From: Rhizobium mongolense subsp. loessense
GTDB lineage: Bacteria; Pseudomonadota; Alphaproteobacteria; Rhizobiales; Rhizobiaceae
Assembly: GCF_900099775.1 (NCBI RefSeq)
Contig: NZ_FMTM01000005.1
Span: forward strand, 62,001 to 126,000
Direction: 5' to 3'
DNA length: 64,000 nt
Below the pieces are notes generated by a model. The model saw only the letters and a program-made list of their open reading frames with translations, did no database searches and was not told the origin of the DNA. A program made the position numbers and the translations under genes. This document shows, one piece after another, positions 44,088 through 52,572 of the stretch; the first letter of the stretch is position 1, and the number at the start of each line of letters is the position of its first letter.

Positions 44088-44867
44088 TCACCCGAGGTAC
44101 CCGGAGACGCCATCCCACAACAACTTCAACGCAGTCACCACCAGCAATCCGTAGCAGGCTCGATAGATCTGGTGCTGGTCCAGCATGCCGTGAATCCGCC
44201 AGCCGAGCCAAACGCCGCTGGGAATGGCGAGCAGGCAAATCGCCATCAGCGTCCAGTCGCTGCCCGCGGGTCTCACCAGAAGCAGCCATGGTACGGCCTT
44301 GGTCGCGTTGCCGACAGTGAAGAACAGACTCGTCGTTCCCGCATAGACTTCCTTGCTGAGGCCGAGGGGCAACAGATACATCGCAAGGGGCGGTCCGCCC
44401 GAATGCGCCACCATCGTCGTAATTCCAGAGGTGAGACCGGCGGTGATCGCCTTCGGCGTCGATCGCTGCCGGAACGCCACCTTCCCGCCTCCGGCAAGCC
44501 ACAGGCCGACGAACATCAAGGTGATAACCGCCATGATGATCGCGATGGCGTGATGATCCAGAAATCGGAACAGCAGATAGCCGAGCCCGATGCCGATCAG
44601 CAGTCCAGGCAGCAACCGGACGAGGTCCGGCCTCGACCAGGTCGAGGCCTTCCAGTAGCGCAGCGCGTACAGATCCATCGCGACAAACAACGGTGCGAGC
44701 AGGCCGCCGGCCGTCACCGGATCCATCACGATCGACAACAGTGGAATGCCGACAATGGCGAATCCACCGCCGAATGCGCCCTTCATGAAGCAGATCAGGA
44801 ACACGCCGGCAAAGGCGACGAGGACCGTGGCCGCCGTCAGCTCCGGCGCAACCGATGAGGCTATCAT
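44088..44867 (-). CDS. TauE/SafE-family membrane transporter
   Basis: The 259-residue protein has about eight membrane helices, with CFMKGAFGGGFAIVGIPLLS and the second repeat AGLTSGITTMVAHSGGPPLA typical of TauE/SafE anion exporters (sulfite, sulfoacetate and related). The ATG overlaps the stop of the DUF1127 gene by 4 bp (ATGA), giving translational coupling. The substrate is unknown. The pair is divergent from the MocR gene and may be its target. Confidence 0.9.
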   Translation of the reverse strand: MIASSVAPELTAATVLVAFAGVFLICFMKGAFGGGFAIVGIPLLSIVMDPVTAGGLLAPLFVAMDLYALRYWKASTWSRPDLVRLLPGLLIGIGLGYLLFRFLDHHAIAIIMAVITLMFVGLWLAGGGKVAFRQRSTPKAITAGLTSGITTMVAHSGGPPLAMYLLPLGLSKEVYAGTTSLFFTVGNATKAVPWLLLVRPAGSDWTLMAICLLAIPSGVWLGWRIHGMLDQHQIYRACYGLLVVTALKLLWDGVSGYLG

Positions 44868-45055
44868 GATAGCCTCGCCCGCTTGGAAGCGGTCATGAGC
44901 CCGTAGGCCGCCGCTTCGATCTCGGAACGTGCGAGACCGATATCCTTCAGCGCGTCGTCGTCGAGTTCGCAAAGCCTCGCAATGGCGGCGCGGCGGACGA
45001 GAAAGCGAGCGATTTCTTCTGCGGGCCGGATGATGGTTGATAGCATTGTAGACAT
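44864..45055 (-). CDS. DUF1127 small protein
   Basis: The 63-residue protein contains RRAAIARLCELDDDALKDIG then LARSEIEAA, the DUF1127 signature. Members in alphaproteobacteria are small, basic and in some cases act in RNA turnover or metabolism. GGAG lies seven bases before the ATG at 45055. It overlaps tauE by 4 bp. Confidence 0.88.
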   Translation of the reverse strand: MSTMLSTIIRPAEEIARFLVRRAAIARLCELDDDALKDIGLARSEIEAAAYGLMTASKRARLS

Positions 45056-45156
45056 TGTTGTTCTCCAGTGGTTACTCTGCGGCAATGCGACGCCGTCGGC
45101 ACAAGCGCTTGTGAAGCGCGGCCGGGTGCTCATTGACTGCAGCGTTGGTAGTGCCG

Positions 45157-45231
45157 GGTGCAATCCGGTTGACGTAGACAGTATGCTCCGATAAAATCTC
45201 GGTGCAATGGAAACATTGAACTCGGTGCAAT
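45157..45231. promoter_or_regulatory. MocR operator region with three direct repeats
   Basis: GGTGCAAT occurs at 45157-45164, 45201-45208 and 45224-45231. The last two extend to CTCGGTGCAAT and are exactly 23 bp apart; the first is 44 bp before the second. MocR/PdxR regulators typically bind same-orientation repeats about two helical turns apart. The last copy ends one base before the mocR ATG, so autorepression is likely. Confidence 0.65.
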
Positions 45232-45232
45232 A

Positions 45233-46576
45233 ATGTCGAAGTCCGAATATCTGAAGCTGGCCGACACCATCGCCGCTGAGATTGCCGATGGCACGCTCAA
45301 ACCCGGCGACCGCCTGCCGCCGCAGCGCAGCTTTGCCTACGAGCGCAAGATCGCCGCCTCGACGGCGAGCCGCGTCTATGCCGAGCTATTGCGCCGCGGG
45401 CTTGTCGTTGGCGAAGTCGGCAGGGGCACCTTCATCTCCGGGGAGGCCAGGCGCGGCGCGGCGGCGCCAAGCGAGCCACGCGGCATCCGGATCGACTTCG
45501 AGTTCAACTACCCGGTGCTTGCGGGTCAGACCGCGCTCATAGCGAAAAGTCTGGACGGTCTGGAGACGCCGGCTGCGCTCGATGCCGCATTGAGACAGGC
45601 GACCAGCGCCGGAACACCAGCGGTGCGAAGCCTTGCGGCCGCCTATCTTTCGCAGGGCACATGGTCCCCCGATCCGGAACAGCTCGTCTTCACCGGTAAT
45701 GGGCGGCAGAGCATTGCCGCCGCGCTCGCCGCAGTCGTTTCCACGGGCGGCCGCTGCGGCGTGGAGGCCTTGACCTATCCCTTCATCAAGGGCATCGCCG
45801 CCCGCCTGGGTATTTCGCTGGTACCGCTGGCGATGGACGAAGGCGGCGTACGGCCCGACGCGGTGCGAAAGGCGCATCACGAGGCCCATCTCTCGGCGAT
45901 CTACATTCAGCCCGCGATTCAGAACCCGTTGGGCATGACGATGACCAAGGCGCGCCGGGCCGATCTCCTGCACGTCGTCGAGAATCTCGATCTTCCGATC
46001 ATCGAAGATCATGTCTACGGCTTCCTCGACGACGAGCCGCCGCTTGCCGCTCTCGCGCCCGATCGCTGCATTGTCATCGACAGTCTCTCCAAGAAGGCCG
46101 CGCCGGGCTTAACGCTGGGCTTCATCGTGCCGCCGCCGCGGTTGCGGGAAAGCGTGATGGCCTCGGTGCGTTCGGGTGGGTGGACCGCATCGGGATTCGC
46201 GTTTGCGGCGGCGGAGCGGATGATAGGCGACGGCACCGTTGCCGAGCTTGCCAGGCTAAAGCGCCTCGACGCGCGAGCGCGCCAGAATCTCGCGGCCGAT
46301 CGCCTTTCGAATTTCGAGATCCAGGCCAACCCGAAATGCTATCATCTGTGGCTGACGTTGCCAGCCCACTGGCGCTCGCAGAGTTTTGTCGCTGCCGCGG
46401 CCCGACGCGACATTGCGTTAACTCCTTCTACGACCTTCGCCGTCACGCCAGGTCATGCGCCCAACGCCGTCAGGCTCGCTCTGGCGGCGCCGACAATGGA
46501 TCAACTCGATAGCGGCCTGCACACGCTTGCCGCGATGCTCAATAGCAGCGAGCACGATTTCGACTCGACTGAATAG
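45233..46576 (+). CDS. MocR-type regulator (GntR helix-turn-helix fused to aminotransferase)
   Basis: The 447-residue protein has an N-terminal winged helix (1-75, with LPPQRSFAYERKIAASTASR) and a fold-type I aminotransferase domain (about 90-440). PLP-site features are YIQPAIQNPLGMTM, IIEDHVYGFLDDE and the Lys in IDSLSKKAAPGLTLG. MocR proteins sense PLP or amino compounds and usually regulate a divergent gene, here DUF1127-tauE. There is no Shine-Dalgarno; an operator repeat abuts the ATG. Confidence 0.93.
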   Translation: MSKSEYLKLADTIAAEIADGTLKPGDRLPPQRSFAYERKIAASTASRVYAELLRRGLVVGEVGRGTFISGEARRGAAAPSEPRGIRIDFEFNYPVLAGQTALIAKSLDGLETPAALDAALRQATSAGTPAVRSLAAAYLSQGTWSPDPEQLVFTGNGRQSIAAALAAVVSTGGRCGVEALTYPFIKGIAARLGISLVPLAMDEGGVRPDAVRKAHHEAHLSAIYIQPAIQNPLGMTMTKARRADLLHVVENLDLPIIEDHVYGFLDDEPPLAALAPDRCIVIDSLSKKAAPGLTLGFIVPPPRLRESVMASVRSGGWTASGFAFAAAERMIGDGTVAELARLKRLDARARQNLAADRLSNFEIQANPKCYHLWLTLPAHWRSQSFVAAAARRDIALTPSTTFAVTPGHAPNAVRLALAAPTMDQLDSGLHTLAAMLNSSEHDFDSTE

Positions 46577-46822
46577 GAAGGTGGGTCGGCTGTAAAAACG
46601 AAGGAAGGACCGGATTTGAAACCCCAGAAACGCTGGTTTTTGAGGGTCTCTAGGAAATATCTGTCGGATTAAACAGGGTCTTCTTTAACGGGCTTTCCCG
46701 AGTCAATCCCTTTTTATTTAGCTAATCCCTCGCCGAGGGCTTGCTTCTGTTGGGGTGGACGGCCCCGAACGGCGAAATGTGCCAGAGGGAGTCGTTGTGA
46801 ACTCAAGCAAAGGGAGCCGTCC
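46577..46822. other. Non-coding region before the decayed transposase
   Basis: No gene is seen. GGACGG-C-CCC near 46756 and GGGAGCCGTCC near 46809 face each other and may be remains of the end of the IS110-family element whose transposase relic follows. Confidence 0.35.
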
Positions 46823-47330
46823 GTGGACCATGAGTTTGGGCTGACCGCCGGTAAAGGCACGTCCCATATCCCGCTACTGCTTGAACGGATCATGACTGAC
46901 GAAACCATTCCAGCCCTGGCACGCGATCTATTCGCATCTCTCGCTGACGAATTTGTGCAGTTAGATGGGCGGCGGAAGAAAGTGGAGGCAAAACTGATAG
47001 CCTGGTATCGAATTAACGAATGCTGCCGTCGTCTTGCAAAAACCTCGGGTGTCGAGCCGATCGGGACAGTACTACTGGTGGTGAAAGCGCGCCGGCGCCG
47101 GAGTTGTTTGCGTCGGCAAGGCCGTGTGCCGCCTGGATGGGGCTGACGCCCCGGGACCATTCGACTGCATTACGAGGGCCGGAGATGAGGCATTGTGCGA
47201 AACGCTGGTTGTGGGCGCGACCGCGGTGTTGCAGCACCTGCGAACGGCTCTGCTCATGATGTCCCGCGATTGCGTTAAGCGGGACGCCTTTTCGAGGCCC
47301 GACCGCGCCGAGACCGCCAGTGTCATGAAC
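46823..47330 (+). pseudogene. Decayed IS110-family transposase, 3' part
   Basis: Frame 1 gives DETIPALARDLFASLADEFV and KLIAWYRINECCRRLAKTSG, like the middle of IS110/IS1111 transposases. It then shifts: ELFASARPCAAWMGLTPRDH in a second frame, and ITRAGDEALCETLVVGATAV then LQHLR in a third. The N-terminal catalytic half is missing. It differs from the intact element at 51535. Confidence 0.8.
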
Positions 47331-47332
47331 CT

Positions 47333-47986
47333 TCATTTACCTCGGATACAGCCGTCGACGAAGAGATGGGCGCATGCGCGGGCTCTGGCTATAATCTCGT
47401 CGTCGGAGATGTCGGAGACCTGTCCCAGCATGACAGCGCGCTGGGGTTCCATGGCCATCATTCCTCGCAGCATCCCGGTGGCCAGCGGGACGTCGTCGAG
47501 ACGGACAGCCTTCAGCTCTACCTGTCTTGTCAACCAGTCTTCCATCGCCTTGCTGGTGCGCTTGATTGCCTGTTCGTAGAACACGGACGCGATTTCCGGA
47601 AAGCGATCGGACTCACTGAGGACAAGCCTCGTGATGATGATCGTTTCGGAAGACAGGGTGAGCCTTCCGTAGGCGGCCAGAAGACGTTCCAATCCTTCCT
47701 GAAGAGAGAGTCCAGACAGGCTCTGGGAGTCGAGTCCGAGAAAATACCTGCTGATCTTGGTCGAGATGACGTCGGAGAACAGGTCCGCCTTGGCGGGGAA
47801 CAGCCTATAGAGCGTCTTCGTCGAGACGCCCGCGGTCTGAGCGATCGCGTGAATGCTGGCGGACGCATATCCGGCTTTCTTGAACTGGTCGTTCGCCGCG
47901 TCGATGATGACACTTCGCGTCTCCTCGTCGGACCGGACCTGCGGTCTGCCGCGCGAACGTTTCTCTACCTGGGCATTTTGGTGCAT
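47333..47986 (-). CDS. TetR-family repressor of the efflux operon
   Basis: The 217-residue protein has an N-terminal helix-turn-helix (SIHAIAQTAGVSTKTLYRLF) after RSVIIDAANDQFKKAGYASA and an all-helical ligand domain resembling the AcrR/AefR C-terminal type. The ATG at 47986 is preferred; the upstream open frame runs through the operator region. It is divergent from the EmrAB-type genes, and three matching palindromes lie between them. Confidence 0.92.
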   Translation of the reverse strand: MHQNAQVEKRSRGRPQVRSDEETRSVIIDAANDQFKKAGYASASIHAIAQTAGVSTKTLYRLFPAKADLFSDVISTKISRYFLGLDSQSLSGLSLQEGLERLLAAYGRLTLSSETIIITRLVLSESDRFPEIASVFYEQAIKRTSKAMEDWLTRQVELKAVRLDDVPLATGMLRGMMAMEPQRAVMLGQVSDISDDEIIARARACAHLFVDGCIRGK

Positions 47987-48026
47987 CTTCAATTCCAATG
48001 TTCCTGTTGGCGCACCATAGTCATAA

Positions 48027-48052
48027 TTTAGGAAAATATCAAGTTTCCTAAA
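48027..48052. promoter_or_regulatory. TetR operator site 1
   Basis: TTTAGGAAA and TTTCCTAAA are perfect 9-bp arms with an 8-nt spacer, 40 bp upstream of the tetR start. It shares the GGAAA-N8-TTTCC core with sites 2 and 3 and probably mediates autoregulation. Confidence 0.7.
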
Positions 48053-48297
48053 CTGATCGAACGTTTCGGTCCACGTCGGTAACGTTTCCAAGCGGCTGGA
48101 AAACCTCGTCAGCACCGAGCGGATGGTATAACGAGGGCCCACCGACAACACGGAGACGAGGCGAAGAGCCAGAAAGAGACCCTTTCTGGCCATGCGACCG
48201 AGCGAAGGCGCCTACCAGCGCTTCGAGCCGAAGGCTATGCCGAGCCGTGCTCGCGATCGCACCGGCCATCCGGAATTGCGGACAAGATCACTTTTAT

Positions 48298-48321
48298 TTT
48301 GGAACATGATAATTTTCCAAA
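48298..48321. promoter_or_regulatory. TetR operator site 2
   Basis: TTTGGAA and TTCCAAA flank a 10-nt AT-rich centre; the GGAA-N10-TTCC geometry is the same as in sites 1 and 3. It lies just upstream of the -35 of the efflux promoter. Confidence 0.6.
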
Positions 48322-48327
48322 TTCTTC

Positions 48328-48355
48328 TTGACATCGCAAACCTAGCGCATATTTT
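48328..48355 (+). promoter_or_regulatory. Promoter of the efflux operon
   Basis: TTGACA (48328-48333) and TATTTT (48350-48355) are separated by 16 bp. Operator site 3 begins at the next base, so bound repressor would block transcription start. Confidence 0.6.
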
Positions 48356-48373
48356 GGAAAATAGAAGTTTTCC
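48356..48373. promoter_or_regulatory. TetR operator site 3
   Basis: GGAAAA and TTTTCC flank TAGAAG. It matches site 1 (AGGAAA-ATATCAAG-TTTCCT) in spacing and core and overlaps the expected transcription start. Confidence 0.68.
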
Positions 48374-48433
48374 TTAATGTGACCAAGCGGCTGCGGCCCA
48401 AGCGACGGCAACCGAAAATCAGGAGTGATCTCA

Positions 48434-49624
48434 ATGGACGAGAACGTTATCGCACTGACTGGCAAGCCCGACCGCAAGGCTGCCGTATCTGAAATACCGG
48501 CACAGCCTGCGACTGCGGAAGCCGCACAGCCGGCTATCGCGACACCGGTTGCCGCGCCGACTGCTCTGATCGACGCCAAGAAAAAGGGCGACGGCCTCAA
48601 GAAGCTCGCAATGAGCGTCTCGCTCCTCGCGGTCATCGCAGGCGCTGCCTACTACGGCCACAACTACTGGACGGTCGGACGCTTCGAAGTCGCGACCGAC
48701 GACGCTTATATCAAAGCCGACAACAGCGCGATCGCGCCCAAGATCTCGGGTTACCTTGCCAAGGTTTTCGTCGGCGACAACCAGACGGTCGAAGCCGGGC
48801 AGGTCCTTGCGACGATCGACGATCGCGACTACGCGACGGCGCTCGAGCAGGCGAGGGCGGACGTCGATGCGGCGCGTGCCACGGTCGACGCCAAGAAGGC
48901 TGCGCTCGAAACCCAGCAGTCCGTGATTGCGGCTGCACAGGCGTCCGTCGAAGTCGACCGCGCCAACGAGACCTTCGCCGAGCAGAACGACAAGCGCTAT
49001 TCGCGGCTTGCCACCAACGGCTATGCTCCGGTCCAGACGGCGCAGCAGGCGTCGGCCCAGATCGCTGCCAACCGAGCCACCACGGCTCGCGACGTTGCGG
49101 CGCTCGAAGGAGCGATGAAGCAGGTTGACATCCTCAAGGCCGAACTGGCCCAGGCGGCCGCTGCGTTGGCACGCGATCAGGCGATCCAGCATCAGGCCGA
49201 ACTCAATCTTTCATACTCGAATATCGTTGCTCCGATCGACGGCGTCGTCGGCAACCGCACTCTTCGCGTCGGCCAGTACGTCCAGGCAGGCACGCAGCTC
49301 ATGACGGTTGTCCCGACAAAGGCCGCGTATGTCATCGCGAACTACAAGGAAACGCAGTTGACGGACGTGCACCCCGGACAGCTGGTCGAGATCGACGTCG
49401 ACATGTTCCCCGGTCGTGTCTATCACGGTCGCGTCGAAAGCCTGGCCCCTGCCAGCGGGCAGGAATTCGCTCTCCTTCCTCCGGACAACGCGACCGGCAA
49501 CTTCACGAAGGTCGTCCAGCGCATTCCGGTGCGCATCGTACTCGACGCGGAAAGCGCAGCCTCGGGCGATCTCCGCCCCGGCATGTCCGTCACCCCAACC
49601 ATCGAAACCAAGACCGGCAAATAG
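48434..49624 (+). CDS. HlyD/EmrA-type membrane fusion protein
   Basis: The 396-residue protein has a cytoplasmic N-terminus, one membrane helix (about 60-80, LAMSVSLLAVIAGAAYYG), the lipoyl half DDAYIKADNSAIAPKISGYL, a coiled-coil hairpin (about 130-225) and a beta-barrel domain with NLSYSNIVAPIDGVVGNRTL. It links an inner-membrane exporter to an outer-membrane channel, not encoded here. AGGAG precedes the ATG at 48434. The MFS gene follows 39 bp later. Confidence 0.94.
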   Translation: MDENVIALTGKPDRKAAVSEIPAQPATAEAAQPAIATPVAAPTALIDAKKKGDGLKKLAMSVSLLAVIAGAAYYGHNYWTVGRFEVATDDAYIKADNSAIAPKISGYLAKVFVGDNQTVEAGQVLATIDDRDYATALEQARADVDAARATVDAKKAALETQQSVIAAAQASVEVDRANETFAEQNDKRYSRLATNGYAPVQTAQQASAQIAANRATTARDVAALEGAMKQVDILKAELAQAAAALARDQAIQHQAELNLSYSNIVAPIDGVVGNRTLRVGQYVQAGTQLMTVVPTKAAYVIANYKETQLTDVHPGQLVEIDVDMFPGRVYHGRVESLAPASGQEFALLPPDNATGNFTKVVQRIPVRIVLDAESAASGDLRPGMSVTPTIETKTGK

Positions 49625-49663
49625 CCGCCCGGCGAACCGACAAGGATCCAGGAGGATCAAGTC

Positions 49664-51262
49664 ATGACTAACGTCACAACGTTGCCGACATCAGCCGCAA
49701 TGCCGGTATCGGCCGGCTCGCAGAAGGCCGGCGCCAAGGAATGGATCGCCGTCCTCGCAGGAATGATCGGCGCCTTCATGGCAATTCTCAACATCCAGAT
49801 CACAAACGCCTCCCTGCTCGACATCGAAGGCGGCATCGGGACGGGAGTCGACAACGGAGCTTGGATCTCGACCTCGTATCTGATCGGCGAGATTATCGTC
49901 ATTCCACTGACGGCCTACTTCAGCAGCGTGTTCTCATTCCGGAGATACATTCTGGTGAACACGATCCTGTTCCCGCTTTTCTCGATGGCGTGCGCCTTCA
50001 CCCACGACCTTAATTCCATGATCGCGATGCGTGGCCTCCAAGGATTCGCCGGTGGCATCCTCATTCCCATGGCATTCACCATGGTCCTGACGAAACTGCC
50101 GAAGCCGCAGCAGCCGATCGGCCTTGCGATCTTCGCACTGTCGGTCACCTTTGCACCTGCGATCGGCCCGACGATCGGTGGCTACCTGACCGAGAACTAC
50201 GGGTGGCAGACGATCTTCTTCATCAACACGATCCCCAGCGCGATTATGGCGGTCGCGCTCGCCGCGACCCTCGACAAGCAGCCCATGCGTCTCGGCCTTC
50301 TACGCGAAGGCGACTGGGCGGGCATCTTCACCATGGCGATCGGTCTGGCCGCACTGCAGACGGTGCTCGAAGAGGGCAACAAGGACGACTGGTTCTCGTC
50401 GCCGTTCATTCTGAAGCTCAGCGTCGTGGCGTTCGTATTCCTTGCAGCATTCATCTGGATCGAACTGACTGTCGAAAAGCCACTCGTGAAGCTGCGGCTG
50501 CTCAAGCAGCGGAACTTCGGCATCGGCGTTGCAGTCAACGTGCTCGTCGGCGTCGCTCTATTCGGCACAGTCTACATCCTTCCCCAATATCTTGGGCAGG
50601 TGCAGCGCTACAACGCGCAGGAAATCGGCAACGTCCTGGCATGGACAGGCCTGCCGCAGCTGCTGCTTATTCCGCTGGTTCCGATCATGATGAAGCGTTT
50701 CGACGCCCGCTATATCGGCTTCCTTGGCATCAGCATATTTGCGATTAGCTGCTTCATGAACGTCATGCTGTCGCCGGACAATGGGGGCGATCAGTTCTGG
50801 ATCCCGAACATCGTGCGAGCCATCGGTCAGGCACTCGTGCTGACGCCGATCACCGCGATCACGACGGGCAGCATCGCCCAGGCGGACGCTGCTGCGGCTT
50901 CAGGTCTGACGAACATGCTGAGAAACCTCGGCGGCGCCGTCGGGACGGCCACTCTGGGAACCGTCCTCACAAAACGCGAACAGTTCCATTCGAACATCAT
51001 TGGCCAGTCCATCACGGCCAGCCGAGACGAGGTCAGGCAGCGCCTCGACCAGCTTACGGGCTACTTCCAGTCCCACGGTGTCTCGGACCACGCCAAGGCT
51101 ACGGGCCAGGCGGTGGTCACTTTGGGCAGGATCGTGAAGCGCCAGGCGCTCATCATGGGCTTCAGCGATACGTTCGCGGTCATCGGCGTCGTGCTCGCGA
51201 TCGCAGCGGTCGCGCTTCTGCTTACCAAGCGTACGAGTGGCGGCGGCGCCGGAGCGCACTGA
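49664..51262 (+). CDS. DHA2-type MFS multidrug exporter (EmrB-like)
   Basis: The 532-residue inner-membrane protein has about 14 predicted helices. Typical DHA2 segments are IAVLAGMIGAFMAILNIQIT, RGLQGFAGGILIPMAFTM and FAPAIGPTIGGYLTENYGWQ (motif C). It probably extrudes toxic hydrophobic compounds by proton antiport with the preceding fusion protein. AGGAGG lies nine bases before the ATG. Confidence 0.95.
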   Translation: MTNVTTLPTSAAMPVSAGSQKAGAKEWIAVLAGMIGAFMAILNIQITNASLLDIEGGIGTGVDNGAWISTSYLIGEIIVIPLTAYFSSVFSFRRYILVNTILFPLFSMACAFTHDLNSMIAMRGLQGFAGGILIPMAFTMVLTKLPKPQQPIGLAIFALSVTFAPAIGPTIGGYLTENYGWQTIFFINTIPSAIMAVALAATLDKQPMRLGLLREGDWAGIFTMAIGLAALQTVLEEGNKDDWFSSPFILKLSVVAFVFLAAFIWIELTVEKPLVKLRLLKQRNFGIGVAVNVLVGVALFGTVYILPQYLGQVQRYNAQEIGNVLAWTGLPQLLLIPLVPIMMKRFDARYIGFLGISIFAISCFMNVMLSPDNGGDQFWIPNIVRAIGQALVLTPITAITTGSIAQADAAAASGLTNMLRNLGGAVGTATLGTVLTKREQFHSNIIGQSITASRDEVRQRLDQLTGYFQSHGVSDHAKATGQAVVTLGRIVKRQALIMGFSDTFAVIGVVLAIAAVALLLTKRTSGGGAGAH

Positions 51263-51308
51263 GGCCGCCACCCACTATACCTCTGTATATTGTGATCGCG
51301 CGGGAGAT

Positions 51309-51342
51309 CAGGGTGAAGCCTGCCTTGAAGAGCTGATGGTCG
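51309..51342. repeat. Copy of a CYTH-gene fragment (source 38540-38573)
   Basis: A non-coding relic downstream of the exporter. It is joined through GTGTC to the 119-bp repeat, removing the 166 bp that separate the same two GTGTC sites at 38577 and 38743. Confidence 0.8.
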
Positions 51343-51345
51343 GCG

Positions 51346-51464
51346 GTGTCACGGTATCATGAAGGCGACATCTGAGCATGCGATTATAGCGGAAACGGTC
51401 GATCTTGCCGAGGCTGGATTCGAGTTGACCCGTTCACCGGGGTGCCGTCCGCTTGACGAGCATG
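51346..51464. repeat. 119-bp repeat, copy B
   Basis: Nearly identical to 38743-38861. Its natural continuation (from 38859) is found at 52851, after the IS110-family element. Confidence 0.9.
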
Positions 51465-51468
51465 ATGG

Positions 51469-51481
51469 TATGGACGCCCCC
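51469..51481. repeat. Left subterminal inverted repeat of the IS
   Basis: TATGGACGCCCCC, matched perfectly in inverse orientation at 52837-52849. Confidence 0.8.
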
Positions 51482-51534
51482 TTCCGCCGGAGCCAGCCGC
51501 GAAGGATGATGGAGGCGTATCAACCAGGAGGCTC

Positions 51535-52572
51535 ATGATGGAAGCTCAAGTCAGTGTTGTTGGTCTCGATATCGCAAAGTCCGTTTTCCAGGTTCACGCT
51601 GCGGATTCTGTTGGCAAAGCCATCATTCGACGCAGGCTCAAACGGGAGGAGGTAGAGACTTTCTTTCGCAAACTCCCACCGTCTCTCGTCGCGCTCGAAG
51701 CGTGTCCTGGTTCGCATTTTTGGGCCAGATTGCTTTGTGACATTGGCCATGACGTTCGTCTCCTCCCTGCGCAATATGTGCGGCCCTACGTCAAGACGAA
51801 CAAGAGCGACGCGGCTGATGCCGAAGCGATCTGCGAGGCAGTCACACGACCGACGATGCGCTTCGTGCCGATCAAGGAAGAGATGCAACAGGAAGTTTTG
51901 GTTCTACATCGGGTCAGGGAGATGTTGATCCGCCAACGGACCCAGCTCATCAACTCGATCCGTGGCCACCTTGCCGAATTCGGCATCATTGCTCCCAACC
52001 GCGCTCACAACATCGGCCTTCTAACGAAACTGATCGAGGATGAAGAGTTCGACGAGCTACCGGCCGTCGCTCGCCATGCCTTGCGCTATCTGGTCGAACA
52101 ACTGAGGGAGGTGAAGACGAAGCTCTTCCGCATAGATCGGGATCTTATCAGGGTCGTAAAAGGAAGCGATGCCTGCCGGCGATTGATGACAATTCCTGGG
52201 GTAGGTGTTGTTACGGCGACAGCGTTGGTGTCCTCGATGAGAGAGCCTTCTGACTTCAAATCGGGTCGGCATTTTGCCGCCTGGCTCGGGCTTGTCCCGA
52301 GGCAGCATTCCACCGGGGGCAAGGAGAACCTTGGAGGGATCAGCAAGCGTGGCGACGGATATCTTCGTCGACTCTTGATCCACGGTAGCCGTTCAATCAT
52401 GCGCTGGCGCGGTCGTTCTTGGAATTGGCTTTCGAAACTAAGGGACCGTCGCCCGGCAAACGTTGCAGCGGTCGCGATTGCAAATAAAACAGCTCGCGTA
52501 GTTTGGGCGTTGCTCATGTTCGGTGGAACCTACGGGCATCCTGGGAAAGGCGCGACAATGAGAGCAGCGTGA
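51535..52572 (+). CDS. IS110-family transposase/recombinase
   Basis: The 345-residue protein has an N-terminal DEDD RuvC-like domain (VVGLDIAKSVFQVHA, SLVALEACPGSHFWARLL, KTNKSDAADAEAICEA) and a C-terminal transposase_20 domain (LMTIPGVGVVTATALVSS, FAAWLGLVPRQHSTGGKENL then GGISKRGDGYLRRLLIHG), which carries the nucleophilic Ser in this family. These enzymes act with a guide RNA encoded by the element. The gene is full length without disruptions. AGGAGG lies directly upstream; ATG at 51535 or 51538. Confidence 0.95.
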   Translation: MMEAQVSVVGLDIAKSVFQVHAADSVGKAIIRRRLKREEVETFFRKLPPSLVALEACPGSHFWARLLCDIGHDVRLLPAQYVRPYVKTNKSDAADAEAICEAVTRPTMRFVPIKEEMQQEVLVLHRVREMLIRQRTQLINSIRGHLAEFGIIAPNRAHNIGLLTKLIEDEEFDELPAVARHALRYLVEQLREVKTKLFRIDRDLIRVVKGSDACRRLMTIPGVGVVTATALVSSMREPSDFKSGRHFAAWLGLVPRQHSTGGKENLGGISKRGDGYLRRLLIHGSRSIMRWRGRSWNWLSKLRDRRPANVAAVAIANKTARVVWALLMFGGTYGHPGKGATMRAA

